From positions 17,903,710 through 17,967,709 of the forward strand of contig JAJEKV010000021.1 of NCBI GenBank assembly GCA_021234155.1: 64,000 bases of DNA, in the 5' to 3' direction. Positions 36,931 through 47,604 of the stretch are shown here, piece by piece. Each line of letters opens with the position of its first letter. Positions within the stretch are counted from its first letter, which is position 1. The notes under the pieces are model-generated. The model searched no databases. It was not told the DNA's origin and saw nothing but the letters and a program-made list of their open reading frames with translations. A program made the position numbers and the translations under genes. The stretch is from Isoetes taiwanensis (lineage: Eukaryota; Streptophyta; Lycopodiopsida; Isoetales; Isoetaceae).

Positions 36931-38996
36931 GGAAAAAGTTAGATAACAGGGCAGAGAAAGGTTTTTTGGTAGGATATGATAAAGAATCTAAAGGGTACAG
37001 AATCTACTTGCCTGAGTCCAAGGAGATCAGAATTAGTAGGGATGTATTATTTAATGAAGAAGTGCTATACAAACATAGATTCAAGAAAGGCATCAAAATT
37101 CAACCAGATAAGCCTGAACAAATTCCCAAAGTGGAATTTGAAGAAGAAGATTTTGAAGAATTAGAAATACCAAAAGAAACAAATGAGCTGGAACAACCAA
37201 GATCTGAAGACCTTTCAGATCTAAGACAAGCAAGTACTGAGCCCATCAAGGAATATCATGAAAAGAAGAAAAGGAAAACCCAGGCAGAAAGGCTTGTTGA
37301 AGAAGCTAAACTTGAAGATCAAACTTATGGCAGAAATGAAAGGGGAAGAAGTAGAAGAATTGAAGCAAAGACAGTTGAACATGAATATATTATGGCAATA
37401 TTAGAAGATGAAATAATTCCCCAAAGTTATGAAGATGTACAAGAAAGCATTGACAGAGATAAGTGGATAGCAGCTATGAATGATGAACTCAAATCGTTTG
37501 AGGACACTAAAACATATGAACTTGTAAAATCAGATGGTAAGCATAATATCATTGGCAGCAAATGGTTATTCAGAATTAAACTAAATCCAGATGGGACAAA
37601 GAAATATAAAGCTAGATTGGTAGCACAGGGTTATACACAGAAAAAGGGAAGAGATTATGATGAAACATATTCTCCACTAGTCAAATTGACAAGCATCAGA
37701 ATATTGTTGGCCATGGCAAATGCTTTGAAACTAGAAATACATCACATGGATGTCAAAACAGCATTCTTAAATGCAACATTGGAAGAAGAAGCATTTTTTA
37801 GGCAACCTCCAGGCTATGAACAAGGCAAGAACATGATTTGGAAACTAAATAAAGCAATGTATGGGTTGAAGCAGTCACCAAGGGAATGGTACCTTTGCAT
37901 GAATCAGTTTTTGCAAGAACAAGGCTTTAACAAACTACATAATGATGGTAACCTTTACAGATTGGAACAAAACAAAGAATGTTGCATTATTGCCCTTTAT
38001 ATAGATGATTGTATCATGGTGGCAACTTCACAGAACATTCTAAACACATGCAAGGGCATTTTAAAGTCCAGGTTTCAAATGACAGACTTAGGGGAGCTAA
38101 GGAAATTTTTGGGGATTGAGGTGGTCAGAAATAAGGAAGAAAAATGGCTCAAATTGCATCAAAGCAAGCATATAGAAAATATGCTTAAAAGGTTTAACTT
38201 GGTTGAGGCCAAACCTGCTAAAATACCCATGATTCCAGGGCATAGATTGACTGATCTTCAGCAAACCACAGATGAGGATAATACAAAGATGGAAAATGTA
38301 CCCTACCGAGCATTGATTGGCTGTCTACTTTATTTAGCAAATAGCACTCGACCTGACATTGCGTATGCTGTAAATATTCTAAGTAGGAGAAACCATGATG
38401 CTACAAAGGAACATTGGGAGGCTGCTAAACGTGTATTGAAGTATTTGAAAGGCACTCAAAATCAAGGAATATGTTATGACTCAGAAGATCTCACTATGTC
38501 ATGCTTTAGTGATGCAGATTGGGGAGGTGACCTTTCCGCTAGAAGATCAACTTCAGGATATGCTATTTTCTTTGGTGGTGGAGTAATTACCTGGAGGTGC
38601 AAGAAACAAACAGCTATAGCCATGAGTTCTGCAGAAGCAGAGTATGCTGCATCCTCACTTGTAGCTAAAGAAATTGTGTGGCTGAGAAGGTTGATGGATG
38701 AACTATATTGTGAACAAACAGGTCCCACAGTAATATGGACAAATAGCCAAAGTTGCATAGCCATAGTGAAAAATCCTGTGCAGCACGATAGAACCAAGCA
38801 CATAGAACTAAGCATCCATTTTATAAGAGAGTTGGCAGAAAGAAAATTAATTGAAATGCTTTACTTGGATACTAATCATCAAATTGCAAATATTTTTACC
38901 AAGGCTCTACCTATAAACAAATTCAATGGATTTAAGGCAAAGTTAAAGGTGTTGGAAAAGCCAGACTTGCAGTCTTATGAGCTGAAGGAGGAGTGA
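36900..38996 (+). CDS. Copia reverse transcriptase and RNase H, open
   Basis: 698 residues. It starts in the last part of integrase (VPSELRKKLDNRAEKGFLVGY), then an acidic linker, then the copia reverse transcriptase (residues about 180-430): NIIGSKWLFRIKLNPDG, ARLVAQGYTQKKGRDYDETY, HHMDVKTAFLNATLEEE, YGLKQSPREWYL and the catalytic YIDDCIMVA. RNase H (about 530-670): CFSDADWGGDLSARRSTSGY, MSSAEAEYAA, NPVQHDRTKHIEL. It is translated only as part of the polyprotein, so ATG 36900 is not a biological start. The stop codon TGA is formed by the first three bases of the right LTR. Confidence 0.93.
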   Translation: MVYVHVPSELRKKLDNRAEKGFLVGYDKESKGYRIYLPESKEIRISRDVLFNEEVLYKHRFKKGIKIQPDKPEQIPKVEFEEEDFEELEIPKETNELEQPRSEDLSDLRQASTEPIKEYHEKKKRKTQAERLVEEAKLEDQTYGRNERGRSRRIEAKTVEHEYIMAILEDEIIPQSYEDVQESIDRDKWIAAMNDELKSFEDTKTYELVKSDGKHNIIGSKWLFRIKLNPDGTKKYKARLVAQGYTQKKGRDYDETYSPLVKLTSIRILLAMANALKLEIHHMDVKTAFLNATLEEEAFFRQPPGYEQGKNMIWKLNKAMYGLKQSPREWYLCMNQFLQEQGFNKLHNDGNLYRLEQNKECCIIALYIDDCIMVATSQNILNTCKGILKSRFQMTDLGELRKFLGIEVVRNKEEKWLKLHQSKHIENMLKRFNLVEAKPAKIPMIPGHRLTDLQQTTDEDNTKMENVPYRALIGCLLYLANSTRPDIAYAVNILSRRNHDATKEHWEAAKRVLKYLKGTQNQGICYDSEDLTMSCFSDADWGGDLSARRSTSGYAIFFGGGVITWRCKKQTAIAMSSAEAEYAASSLVAKEIVWLRRLMDELYCEQTGPTVIWTNSQSCIAIVKNPVQHDRTKHIELSIHFIRELAERKLIEMLYLDTNHQIANIFTKALPINKFNGFKAKLKVLEKPDLQSYELKEE

Positions 38997-39876
38997 TGGA
39001 AATTCATCTCATAATCCAGCAAGGTCTAGGTTAGTACATGCAAATAATAATATAAGTTGAGTACAAGGTTATCATTTGAAGTGTACAGGGTTATCATTTG
39101 TATGATCTAACTATGAGAAGCAGTGGCAGTAGTGTAGATCAACATGATTTCAAGGTGTCTGCATAATTTACCTATGAGAAGCAGTGGCAGTAGGTTACCT
39201 TGCAGACCATGACCTAATCTAATGTACAAATGGGAGATGAGCTTATGCCAAGTTGTTTAATGCTCAAGGTCATCACAAAGGTTAAGAAAATGATTGCAAT
39301 GTTAACATGAATATTGAAGAAGAATTTCTATTAAGGAAAAATTGGTTCAATGGTCGAAAAGCCAGTTTATGTCGATTGTCCGGTGGGATATTTGTGAAAG
39401 GCTAGTTTCGTGGACTTGTCCTGTGGGATATTGTTGACGGAATGGAATACCCAGATTGGAAAGAGAAATCGTCCCCCATAACCGTCGGAGGTATGCATAT
39501 AGCCGGCAGAACACTTGCAATACGTTATACACTGAAAGAGGAGATCATTTTTGTGGCGGAAGATCTGCAAAGGCCGAAGTCAACTATGCTACAATGATCG
39601 GGTCAATGCCCGATGAACAGTGATTTAATTGCTACAGTATTTCTATGGTTAAATCATTATTTTCATTATTGACAATGATCTTATTGTCCTAAGGCTATTC
39701 TAGAATATATTCTAGAACCTTGAATAATGATGATTTGTACATGATCTAGTGAAAATTAGTGACCACCTTTTGGCTTTTCACTAGATCATCATTGGAACTC
39801 TATTGTTATAGAATTTGTAAATCTTGCTAGACATCTATATTCATTATTTTGAGTGCATTACCTGCAAACTCCATCA
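38994..39876 (+). repeat. Right LTR of the copia element
   Basis: Same length as the left LTR, preceded by the polypurine tract AAGGAGGAG, followed by CTTTT. Differences from the left copy include CACCATG/CAACATG near 39142 and TCCTCCAT/TCCCCCAT near 39475. Confidence 0.97.
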
Positions 39877-39881
39877 CTTTT

Positions 39882-40367
39882 AGGAAGGGCACATGAGATG
39901 ATGATGATGATGATGCTTATGCTTGGCAGATTATTCATTCCTTGTGTATGATCTATTATTCATGAATTATTCATGCCTCTTCCATTTATATTTAATTTGT
40001 AACGCTACGAGTAGAGACATGAAGAGAATTCTGTAAGATGGCGCGCAACACAGGTCTGGGTACTAACAACACGTTTTAGTAGGTTAGAATAGGTTGTTGA
40101 GAATTCTTTTGCATTCAATATATTCGAATTAGTCAAGAACAAGTTTTAAATTGTTAAAAATTGAATATTTTTATCATGCGTATGTATGTCTTGCCTGGAG
40201 TGCTTTGAAGACATGCAAGCTGAAGACATGAAGCCTGACAGAGTTATCACTATCACTACATATATAAGTCAGTTTCATTTTCTGTCGATGTAATATTTCC
40301 ACCAAATCATGTGGTCAAATGATGTAATTTTTTCGCCAAATGTTCGATATAGTCCTGTCAAATGATG
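39882..40367. other. Non-coding, short (GAT)n
   Basis: A (GAT)n of about six units lies near 39898. Otherwise nothing is recognised. Confidence 0.5.
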
Positions 40368-40668
40368 ATGTGGTCCTATGAGGAGCAATGGTTGCAGGAT
40401 ATGCCCAGTTAGGGAAAACTAAACACCAGTTAGGAGAAACTAAACAGGTGATGCGACGTTTTGAAAACATGCCAGCTTTTGGTGCCAGAGCTGATGATAT
40501 AGCATTCAACAATATCCTTACTGCATTTAATCGTGCAGGCCTAGTTGATGAGGGCATTTAGTATTTCAAGACCATCGGAGAATGCCATAGAATAACTTGT
40601 GCAATATGCCATATTACTTGCAAAATTGACGTTCTTGGTGATGGAGGTTGTTTCTATGAAGCACAGTA
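40368..40668 (+). pseudogene. PPR protein fragment
   Basis: In the frame of ATG 40388, DVV and MVAGYAQLG lead into an intervening Lys/Gln stretch, then RRFENMPAFGARADDIAFNN and ILTAFNRAGLVDEGI, then a degraded YFKTI...GDGGCFYEAQ. This matches consecutive pentatricopeptide motifs of a plant PLS-class protein (patterns such as MI-GYAQ, D-I-F-N-IL-A---AGLVDEG-YF). In-frame stops replace a Trp codon near 40380 and another codon near 40559, and there is no flanking coding sequence. PPR proteins act in organelle RNA processing; this piece is non-functional. Confidence 0.7.
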
Positions 40669-41913
40669 AGTTGGTTGTAGTAGTTTCAAGCATTGATACT
40701 TGCCTGTGTGTGACTTTGCTTAATGCCTTCAAAACACACACATGCTTTGACAGAATTAATCATTTAGATATTTTTTTATGATGCAGCATATGTGCTTTTG
40801 TCGCATATCTATGCCAATGTTAACATGATAGATAAAATAATGAGACAGAAGTCAGGTCTGTCCAAGGAACTTGCAAAGACTTGATGGACAATGATTATAA
40901 CAATGATCATTCTGAGATTTGTGCTGTTCTAGCAAATAAAAAAGACAAACTCGTGGTCGCCAATAGCAGATAATATTGGGAAAGAACCTCTTAGGGGGAA
41001 TCGTGAAAACATATTTTATAGTTATTTTCATATGATGTCCAAGACCTCTGTATCAGCTAAAGCTAGGCGGAATCATATCCTTTAATGCTATGGATAGAAT
41101 TGAATTAGTCATATGGACTAACTTGACCAAGTCTTGACCAATCAATGAAAGTATCAGCTTTATTGAAGAATTCATCTTCATTTTATCTAAGATGATAGAT
41201 AATTGTATTGCTATGTAATTGCATTGTTTCTCATGTTGATATTATGATTAGAATCATTTAATTACAAAGTTTTGAGTTATAGTTATACAGCCATGCCTAA
41301 CTTTTCCCATGTTAGCTCTCGCCTAGACCCAACACCAGCGTCGCCGGAACCCATAGCAAACCCATAGCTACATTGCTCCAGGTTTTCTTTTCTTTTCTTT
41401 TTTGAATCCGCCTGTTCCTTCATTGGAGGGAAGGGACAGGCAGAACTCTGCCTTTCCCAGAGTCCACGAGACTCCCATGACTCAGCTTTTTGCTACCTTT
41501 GAGGATCATCCAAAAACTCATTTCAGTTATTTCTCTGATCATTCAGCCGATACTTTAAGAATAAAACATGGGAAAAAGTCTGTGGGAAAGAGATGTTCCA
41601 AATGCTTTTCAAAGCAAGATTGAGAAAGAAGAAAAGGATATATTATTAAGGCACTCAACTTTACACAACTCCTCAAAAGCAAATCCTCAATCCTCAACAC
41701 AAAAATGATTAAAAGAATAATTCATGGTCCCATTTATTGGTTTGGTAACATATGTTCCAATGGCTTAGCACGTTGCATATATACCACCTATTCTCATCTT
41801 CCATTTTAGACACGACTAAAACCGCTCAACTTTAGAACATATGCCAACATATATTTCCAGTTCACAAAATCGTGCAATAGCCAGCCATTCATTCAAGGAC
41901 ATTAAATATAATA
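40669..41913. other. Non-coding, nothing recognised
   Basis: AT-rich sequence with scattered short open frames. No domain, RNA or repeat signature was seen. Ends at the TSD of the Mutator-type MITE. Confidence 0.5.
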
Positions 41914-42354
41914 GGGAAAATTCCAAATATACACCTCAAGTTTACAAATATTCTAAAAATACCCCTAGAAATAGGGTATTTAGCTCAAATGGCAACAACT
42001 TTCTTCTGATCAACCAGCTAAAAGAGTGCCCTCCATGAAACTTGTAGATGAGAGTGAGGACTATCCAATAGCAGTAGAATCGTCTAAAACAGAGTTAGAA
42101 TCTTCAACTTATGTTGTTTTAAGTAAGTGCTATAAAAAATGACGTAAATGAGCATAACTTATGAATTTCAACTCCAATTTCGATGAACTTGATGTTGTTC
42201 GGAAGATCTTATCTTAATCTATAATGTTTATGAAGACAACTTTTGAATTTGAGGAGCAGCAAAAACTCTATCACCAATTTTCCAAAAATGCCCTTCATTT
42301 GGAGGGTATTTTTGGAATTTTCGCAAACTTGAGGGGTATAATCAGAATTTTCCC
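41914..42354. mobile_element. 441-bp Mutator-type MITE
   Basis: The ends are imperfect inverted repeats of about 53 bp beginning GGGAAAATTC. A perfect 9-bp duplication AATATAATA flanks them (41905-41913, 42355-42363). The 9-bp duplication and GGGAAAAT-type ends are standard for Mutator-like elements. There is no coding capacity. Confidence 0.88.
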
Positions 42355-42363
42355 AATATAATA

Positions 42364-43089
42364 TGCCAAGGAACACCAAATGGCTTTTGAATATTGAACA
42401 AACCTATGAATGACCTATATGGATCTTGCATGACATATGAACTATAGTCTATTGAGTGCTAAGAAGTCCACCAAAAAGAGGGAAGCATAGATCCTTACAA
42501 TGGAACAAAACCATCACAAACATACCAACGGATGATGCAAAAATACAAAGAACTAGAAGGAAATGAGAAAATAAAAAATGTCGCGGCAATACAAATGAGA
42601 AAGGAATTCCATGGTCGTTGACCATAGCTTCCACGTATCCTATGGGCACGGAAACACAAGGCAATAATGCGAGTTCAAATCCCCCATGTTCTCGAATTAA
42701 TAAATGATCAAAGTAGAATTTAGCCTATAAGTGACACAGAACATTGGGAAAGAGAAATGTTTGTGGCAGCCTTGGCCGCCGCGATAAATTTCTTGTAATG
42801 TATAAATATTATATGATGTGTATGGTCCAAAGAATATATCTATGTTAAGACCCTAAAGTGCCAACACAAGGTCATGGGTTTAACGTCTCTTTAAAAGTGG
42901 CCATGATCATTGTATAGTTAGTGGAGGAGGACCCACTTCTGTACATTAGTGGGGGGAGGTCTTACCGAGTGTGTATCCATAAGTTTTGGCTTATCGTCAA
43001 TGTCAATGTCAACGTGAACGTTATAATGTCCATTGATATTTAAGCTGAAAATTCTGTTGAAAATTATATAGCTGTTGATCTAGCATGTA
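42364..43089. other. Non-coding, possible SINE remnant
   Basis: At 42840-43030 the sequence AAGGTCATGGGTTTAACGTC is followed by TTAGTGGGGGGAGGTC and a TCAATG-rich tail, in the style of tRNA-derived plant SINEs. No full A box is evident. The rest shows nothing. Confidence 0.25.
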
Positions 43090-43091
43090 TA

Positions 43092-43198
43092 GGGGAATGG
43101 AGGTTGGGGCCTCCATTCCGGGTTTTCAGGTGGGGTCCGTGGCGTTAGTCGGGAGCTGGTCACTGAAACTCGAATGGAGGCCCCAACCTCCATTCCCC
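43092..43198. mobile_element. 107-bp TA-flanked MITE with self-folding arms
   Basis: Perfect 27-bp inverted ends (starting GGGGAATGGAGG, ending CCTCCATTCCCC) are flanked by TA on both sides (43090-43091, 43199-43200). Each arm itself contains GAATGGAGG and CCTCCATTC around a 6-nt loop, so the element can form two small hairpins or one long one. TA duplication suggests the Tc1/mariner superfamily. Confidence 0.8.
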
Positions 43199-43219
43199 TA
43201 CAGTATAGAAGTTGGGGAC

Positions 43220-43660
43220 GTTTTTTCCTCAGCAGATCTGGCGAAGCTTCAGATGCTTCAAAAACAGAGTAGGGCTTCAAAAATCTGGCGAAGCAGAGCA
43301 GGGCTTCAAGATCTGGCGAAAATATAGATCCGGCGAAAACACAGCAAGATCTGGCGAAAACACAAAGAAAAAAGAAAGCGGTGCTTCAAGATCCGGGCGA
43401 AAACACAAAGAAAATCCAAATAAAACACGAAGAAGATCCGGGCAAAACACAAAAAAAAACGAAAGCGGGTGGCTTCAAGATGGGCGAAAACACAAAGAAA
43501 AATCCGGGCAAAAACACAAACAAGATCCGGGCGAAAACACAAAGAAAAAGCGAGCAAGGCTTCAAAAATCCGGCAAAGCAGTGCAGGGTTTCAAGATCCG
43601 GCAAAACACAGCAGGGCTTCAAGATCCGGCAAGAAAAATGCTCTGTTATGGCGAGCAGAG
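43220..43660. repeat. Degenerate minisatellite inside the pogo-type MITE
   Basis: Words GGCTTCAAGATCCGG, GCGAAAACACAAAGAAA and variants recur about ten times at roughly 35-50 bp spacing. Open frames here are a by-product of the repetition. Confidence 0.8.
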
Positions 43661-43816
43661 CATGAAGAATCGACGATCTATTTGCACCTGCTTCATCTGA
43701 AGAACTGGCGGCGGACTTAAAAATGAAGAACCCTAAAAACAAAACGAAGAACCCTAACCTGCGCAGCCGGTCAGGCGGAATGCATTAACCCAACTGCCAT
43801 TCCGCAGTATTGGGCT

Positions 43817-43828
43817 CGCCACGTGGCG
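43817..43828. promoter_or_regulatory. G-box palindrome supplied by the MITE
   Basis: CGCCACGTGGCG, a perfect 12-bp palindrome with a CACGTG core, about 210 bp upstream of the GT29 start codon and inside the right end of the MITE. bZIP/bHLH binding is possible. Confidence 0.45.
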
Positions 43829-43944
43829 CCAGGAAAATGGAAAATGCACGCCAGAGGAAAAAACGGACCCAACTTCTATATTGTAACATGGACTATTCTC
43901 CACATCAAGGCTCCCACTCAAAAAATGCAAAAAGAGCTGTAAAG

Positions 43945-43953
43945 TATATATAT
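43945..43953 (+). promoter_or_regulatory. TATA box of the GT29 gene
   Basis: TATATATAT followed by TAACAATAGG lies about 85 bp upstream of ATG 44036 and 61 bp downstream of the MITE end. It is the best core-promoter candidate. Confidence 0.5.
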
Positions 43954-44035
43954 TAACAATAGGTTCACAACTTGTGAAGAGGGTGCGTGCATTTAACAAC
44001 TGGACCGGAACCGATCCATCAGGAGCAAAAAGAAG

Positions 44036-47000
44036 ATGAAGCTGCTGCGCCATGGATTAGCCGTCGCAGTCATTGTTAGCATTCTCTACATTACATCTTT
44101 CATCTCAATAGGTAGTGTCACAGATCTCTAATCATTCCTTATATACTTGCCACTTCATTTTCCAACCCGCTATGTTGTTTCAGGCAGCAGATCAAGGTAC
44201 ACTGTCACCAAAGAAGACATTAATGTGCTCCAAAGCTTGCAAAAAGATTTTACTCATTGCGTGGTAAACCAACATATAAATGCCATGGTTTTGTCAAAGT
44301 TATGCTTGTTGATTAAGCATCCCTGCAAAATTCATAGCTTGGGAACATATTTGGATGTCTGCCACTGCATGTTTAGGTCTTCTCTTATTCAATATGATGT
44401 AGTTGGTGCTTTTAGTTGGTATTGCTACCATATGCCTTCAGTGACAAAGCAGTGTGCTTCTGTGTCGGTCTTCTCTTCTTGCTTACGACATAAATGGCTT
44501 CTTTTTACTTCAATTTACAGGAGAAAAACGGAATGGGAATGCATGTGGAAGCCACAGATTTCTGTTCTGTGCGACTATCATTCGCAAATGACACAGAGGC
44601 AAAATGGGTGAGCATCCACGAGCTCAATACTATCCAACAGTTTTGGCATAACCCTCTTTTTCACTTTTCATGTTATTCTTCAGTTTTCTCAGCCAACTCC
44701 CACATTTGGCAGAATAAATGGCACTCAAGATATATATCTTGTTACTACATGATTTCAGAAAGATCCTAAAACTGGGGAGCTTGAGCCTCTACAATACGAT
44801 TTCAACCTTTGCGAGGCTTTAAGTCTGTGGGAGCAGGCAAGTGCTAAGTTGAAGTAAAAGCGTAAATTGCCAGAGAAAGGTTTTGAACTATGAACGTCAA
44901 GTTATAACTTGAGTAACTTTATTCCAGGTGCGCAACAGCAGCACGATCTTAACAAAAGAGTATATAGATTTTCTTCCAAATGGCTGGGAAGATTATGCGT
45001 GGCGAAGGATCAATAAAGGCATAACATTGTATGTAATCTTAATCCCAAAGAGTCTCACAAAATAGGGTGGTCGTAGGATAACCCTGGAAAAACGAGTGTC
45101 TACATTCAGGGGCAAGCCTTTTATGGAGAACCTGGATAATACCAACCCGTAAGGGAGTTGTGTAGAAAAAAGGATTTATGGCATGTGAATTGCAGCAAAG
45201 ATCTATTATGGAATTATGACAACATGTTCTCTGTGGTCTGCTAAATTGTAAACATTCCTATTTCAAGAAGCCTGTTTTATTGGTTTTATGTTCATGGGTA
45301 GAGATTTCATTTATTTTTTGGCTTAGACTTGCTGCTTCTTTAGTTCTTTTGAAGGGCTTGGTAGAGTTATCAAACCAAAGCGCATGCTGAGTATGTACAT
45401 ACACACACTCCAAAGTTGGCTGACAATTAAATGAAAACCTACTGTTACAACTTTGGAAACCAGCATGAAACATCTGGACATGTTGATGGCATGTGAAAGT
45501 AATTAATTGCATGACGATACCCTTAGACATGTGGTTTGTATAGTATCAATAAAGGTCTTCCTGGTTTTGAGCTTATTTATGCATAATTTATCAATAAAGT
45601 GTTTTGGCCTTTAGGAACAAGTGTGCAAATAAAACGTTGTGCATGGAGAAATTATCACTAGTATTGCCCAAGCTCCCACCTTTTGTACCACGTCAATATG
45701 GACGTTGTGCTGTCGTTGGAAATTCGGGTGATCTATTAAAGACAAGGCTTGGACAAGAGATTGATTTGTTTGATGCTGTTATTCGAGGAAATGGTGCTCC
45801 AACTGAGGTGAGTTCTGCCATGCTTTGTCTATAGTTAATGACGAATTGTGACATCGATGTTTATCCAGAATTACACAGAGTATGTTGGGAAGAAACGCAC
45901 ATTTCGTCTTTTAAATCGTGGATCTGCCAAAGCACTGGATAAAGTTGCTGCCATGGATGGTAATTTTGATTGTTAAACTTGGTTGGTTGCATGAGCATTG
46001 TAGAGATGTATTTGGTTCCTGATCTGTGTCTGGATATGCTTCTGGCAGATACTAAAAAAGAGGTGCTAATTATAAAAACAACAATCCATGATACTATGTC
46101 TAAAATGATCAAGGTACGAAAGTCATTCCTTCACTTATTTGTGACATAGAATTAAAAGGATGTACATGCCTCACAGGAAGTGCCAATTGCCAATTCAGTT
46201 TATTTAATGCTGGGAACATCTCTTGGTTCTTCGGCAAAAGGCACAGGCATCAAAGCCTTAGAGTTTGCACTTTCTATCTGTGAAACTGTTGACATATATG
46301 GTTTCACGGTTGATCCTGGTTATACTGAGTGGTAAGAAGCACAGTTTTTGATGGGTTCTGGAGTATGTTTGAATCACCCATTCTTGTGCATATTCTATTG
46401 GTGGTTATAGGTCTCGGTACTTTTCAGAGTCAAGGGGAGGACACACACCACTCCTTGGGAGGGCTTATTATCAAATGATGGAGTGTTTAGGGGTATGTTA
46501 AATCTTATACATATACTTCTTTACCCTTCAGTGTGCGTTATTGTTCATCATACGTTTGTCGAAAGCTTCATTGGTTAGTTCTTTCCAAAGTAGTCACAAA
46601 TGGCTCACAATATAGTTGATTGCATAATGGATGGTTGCCACATTCAGCAGAATTGACATCATGCAGCCAGAAACAGATGTTAGAAGCCTTTCAGTTGCAG
46701 GGGGTATAATCGTCTCTTAGGTATATTGGTATCAAAATGTTACTCCTAGATTCGAACATCAAATGCATGGCATCTTACCACCAGGTCCAAACTGGAAAGC
46801 ACTGATAGACATGGAATTTTTCGTGTCTTTAGTTGTTGGCGCAGATTGATTTCAGCAGATAAACAGTCCAATGCTCAGATGTAGCTGGATCAAGCATTGA
46901 GATATGAGATTACGAGCTTGGCTCTTAACTCTTGGCAACCCCACTTGTGCATATGCAAAATGAGTATTCTCATCACTTATCTTTCCCATTAACTTCTTGG

Positions 47001-47604
47001 CTATCATTGCTATGGATTCCCTCAAAGTGAAATAACTTCCTATAGGCCCTCAAACAATTTTATCTGCTGTTTGTTTTCCCACAGTCTGAGAAAGTGAGGA
47101 TGCAAAGTTAGCTTTAATTATCAGGGTTTAGGGAATTCTATTTAAGGACTTAAGCCACTACTAGCCAATTATTTTGTTATGTACCCTTTTTACTAACTCA
47201 TTGGTGGTGTAGTTAATTAGAATACACTCGCCCATGCGTCTTGCTCGTGACGAAAAGCTCAAAGAAGTACCTAAGAAAAGCACAATTGAATCTGCGAGAA
47301 GAGCTTCTGAAAGGGTGTTAGGGTAAGTAAGCCTTTAATGGTGTTATCACAATGCTGGATTTTAACAGGTTGGTTCTCCTTTTATAGGAAAGCAGCATTT
47401 GGCAAAGGGGACCCACTTGCAGGTTGTGTGGTTTGGGCAAAAAGAAAAGAGGGTCATTTTCACAACCTGGTTTATCTGAGGGAACCTGCTCGTAATCACC
47501 ATCATCTTTTAAATGGCGTCACACAATATCCCTTAGAGCATAGCAGTGCTAATGGGCTGCTATGTGTTAAGCCATCGAGGGAAGAGGAAATGATGTCCAA
47601 ATAA
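44036..47604 (+). CDS. Sialyltransferase-like glycosyltransferase (GT29), 12 exons, 444 residues
   Basis: Exons: 44036-44111, 44184-44263, 44521-44607, 44759-44836, 44928-45028, 45615-45807, 45869-45959, 46049-46113, 46177-46331, 46411-46492, 47213-47322, 47388-47604; all phases join. A short basic head and membrane anchor (residues about 7-25, [18 protein letters not shown]) indicate a type II Golgi protein. Residues 171-205 are the sialyl motif L ([17 protein letters not shown], ending RGNGAPTE), residues about 275-300 motif S ([20 protein letters not shown]), and GHTP at 319-322 fits motif III. Plant GT29 proteins are about 400-475 residues; plants lack clear sialic acid, and family members act on pectic or arabinogalactan glycans, so the acceptor is uncertain. 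Intron 4 is GC-AG; the rest are GT-AG. No break is seen. Confidence 0.95.

Larger units (their letters stand above)
33504..39876 (+). mobile_element. Ty1/copia element, nearly complete, 6.37 kb
   Basis: LTRs of 883 bp (33504-34386 and 38994-39876) are flanked by a perfect CTTTT duplication (33499-33503, 39877-39881). The primer site starts one base after the left LTR and the polypurine tract AAGGAGGAG precedes the right. The domain order gag, protease, integrase, reverse transcriptase, RNase H identifies copia. The LTRs differ at about ten positions by eye (roughly 1%), so insertion was fairly recent. Frame breaks near 35305, at 35922 and near 36895 inactivate this copy. Confidence 0.96.
43201..43883. 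mobile_element. 683-bp pogo/Tigger-type MITE
   Basis: The ends CAGTATAGAAGTTGGG (43201) and CCCAACTTCTATATTG (ending 43883) form inverted repeats of about 28 bp with three mismatches, flanked by TA (43199-43200, 43884-43885). CAGT ends with TA duplications are typical of pogo/Tigger elements. The interior carries degenerate tandem repeats (next entry) and a G-box palindrome. It has no transposase. Confidence 0.8.

Noticed and set aside
43091-43199. Long inverted repeat as a microRNA precursor
   Set aside because: Perfect symmetry, TA flanks and nested self-complementary arms fit a MITE better. There is no sign of a single-stranded terminal loop region with an asymmetric mature arm.
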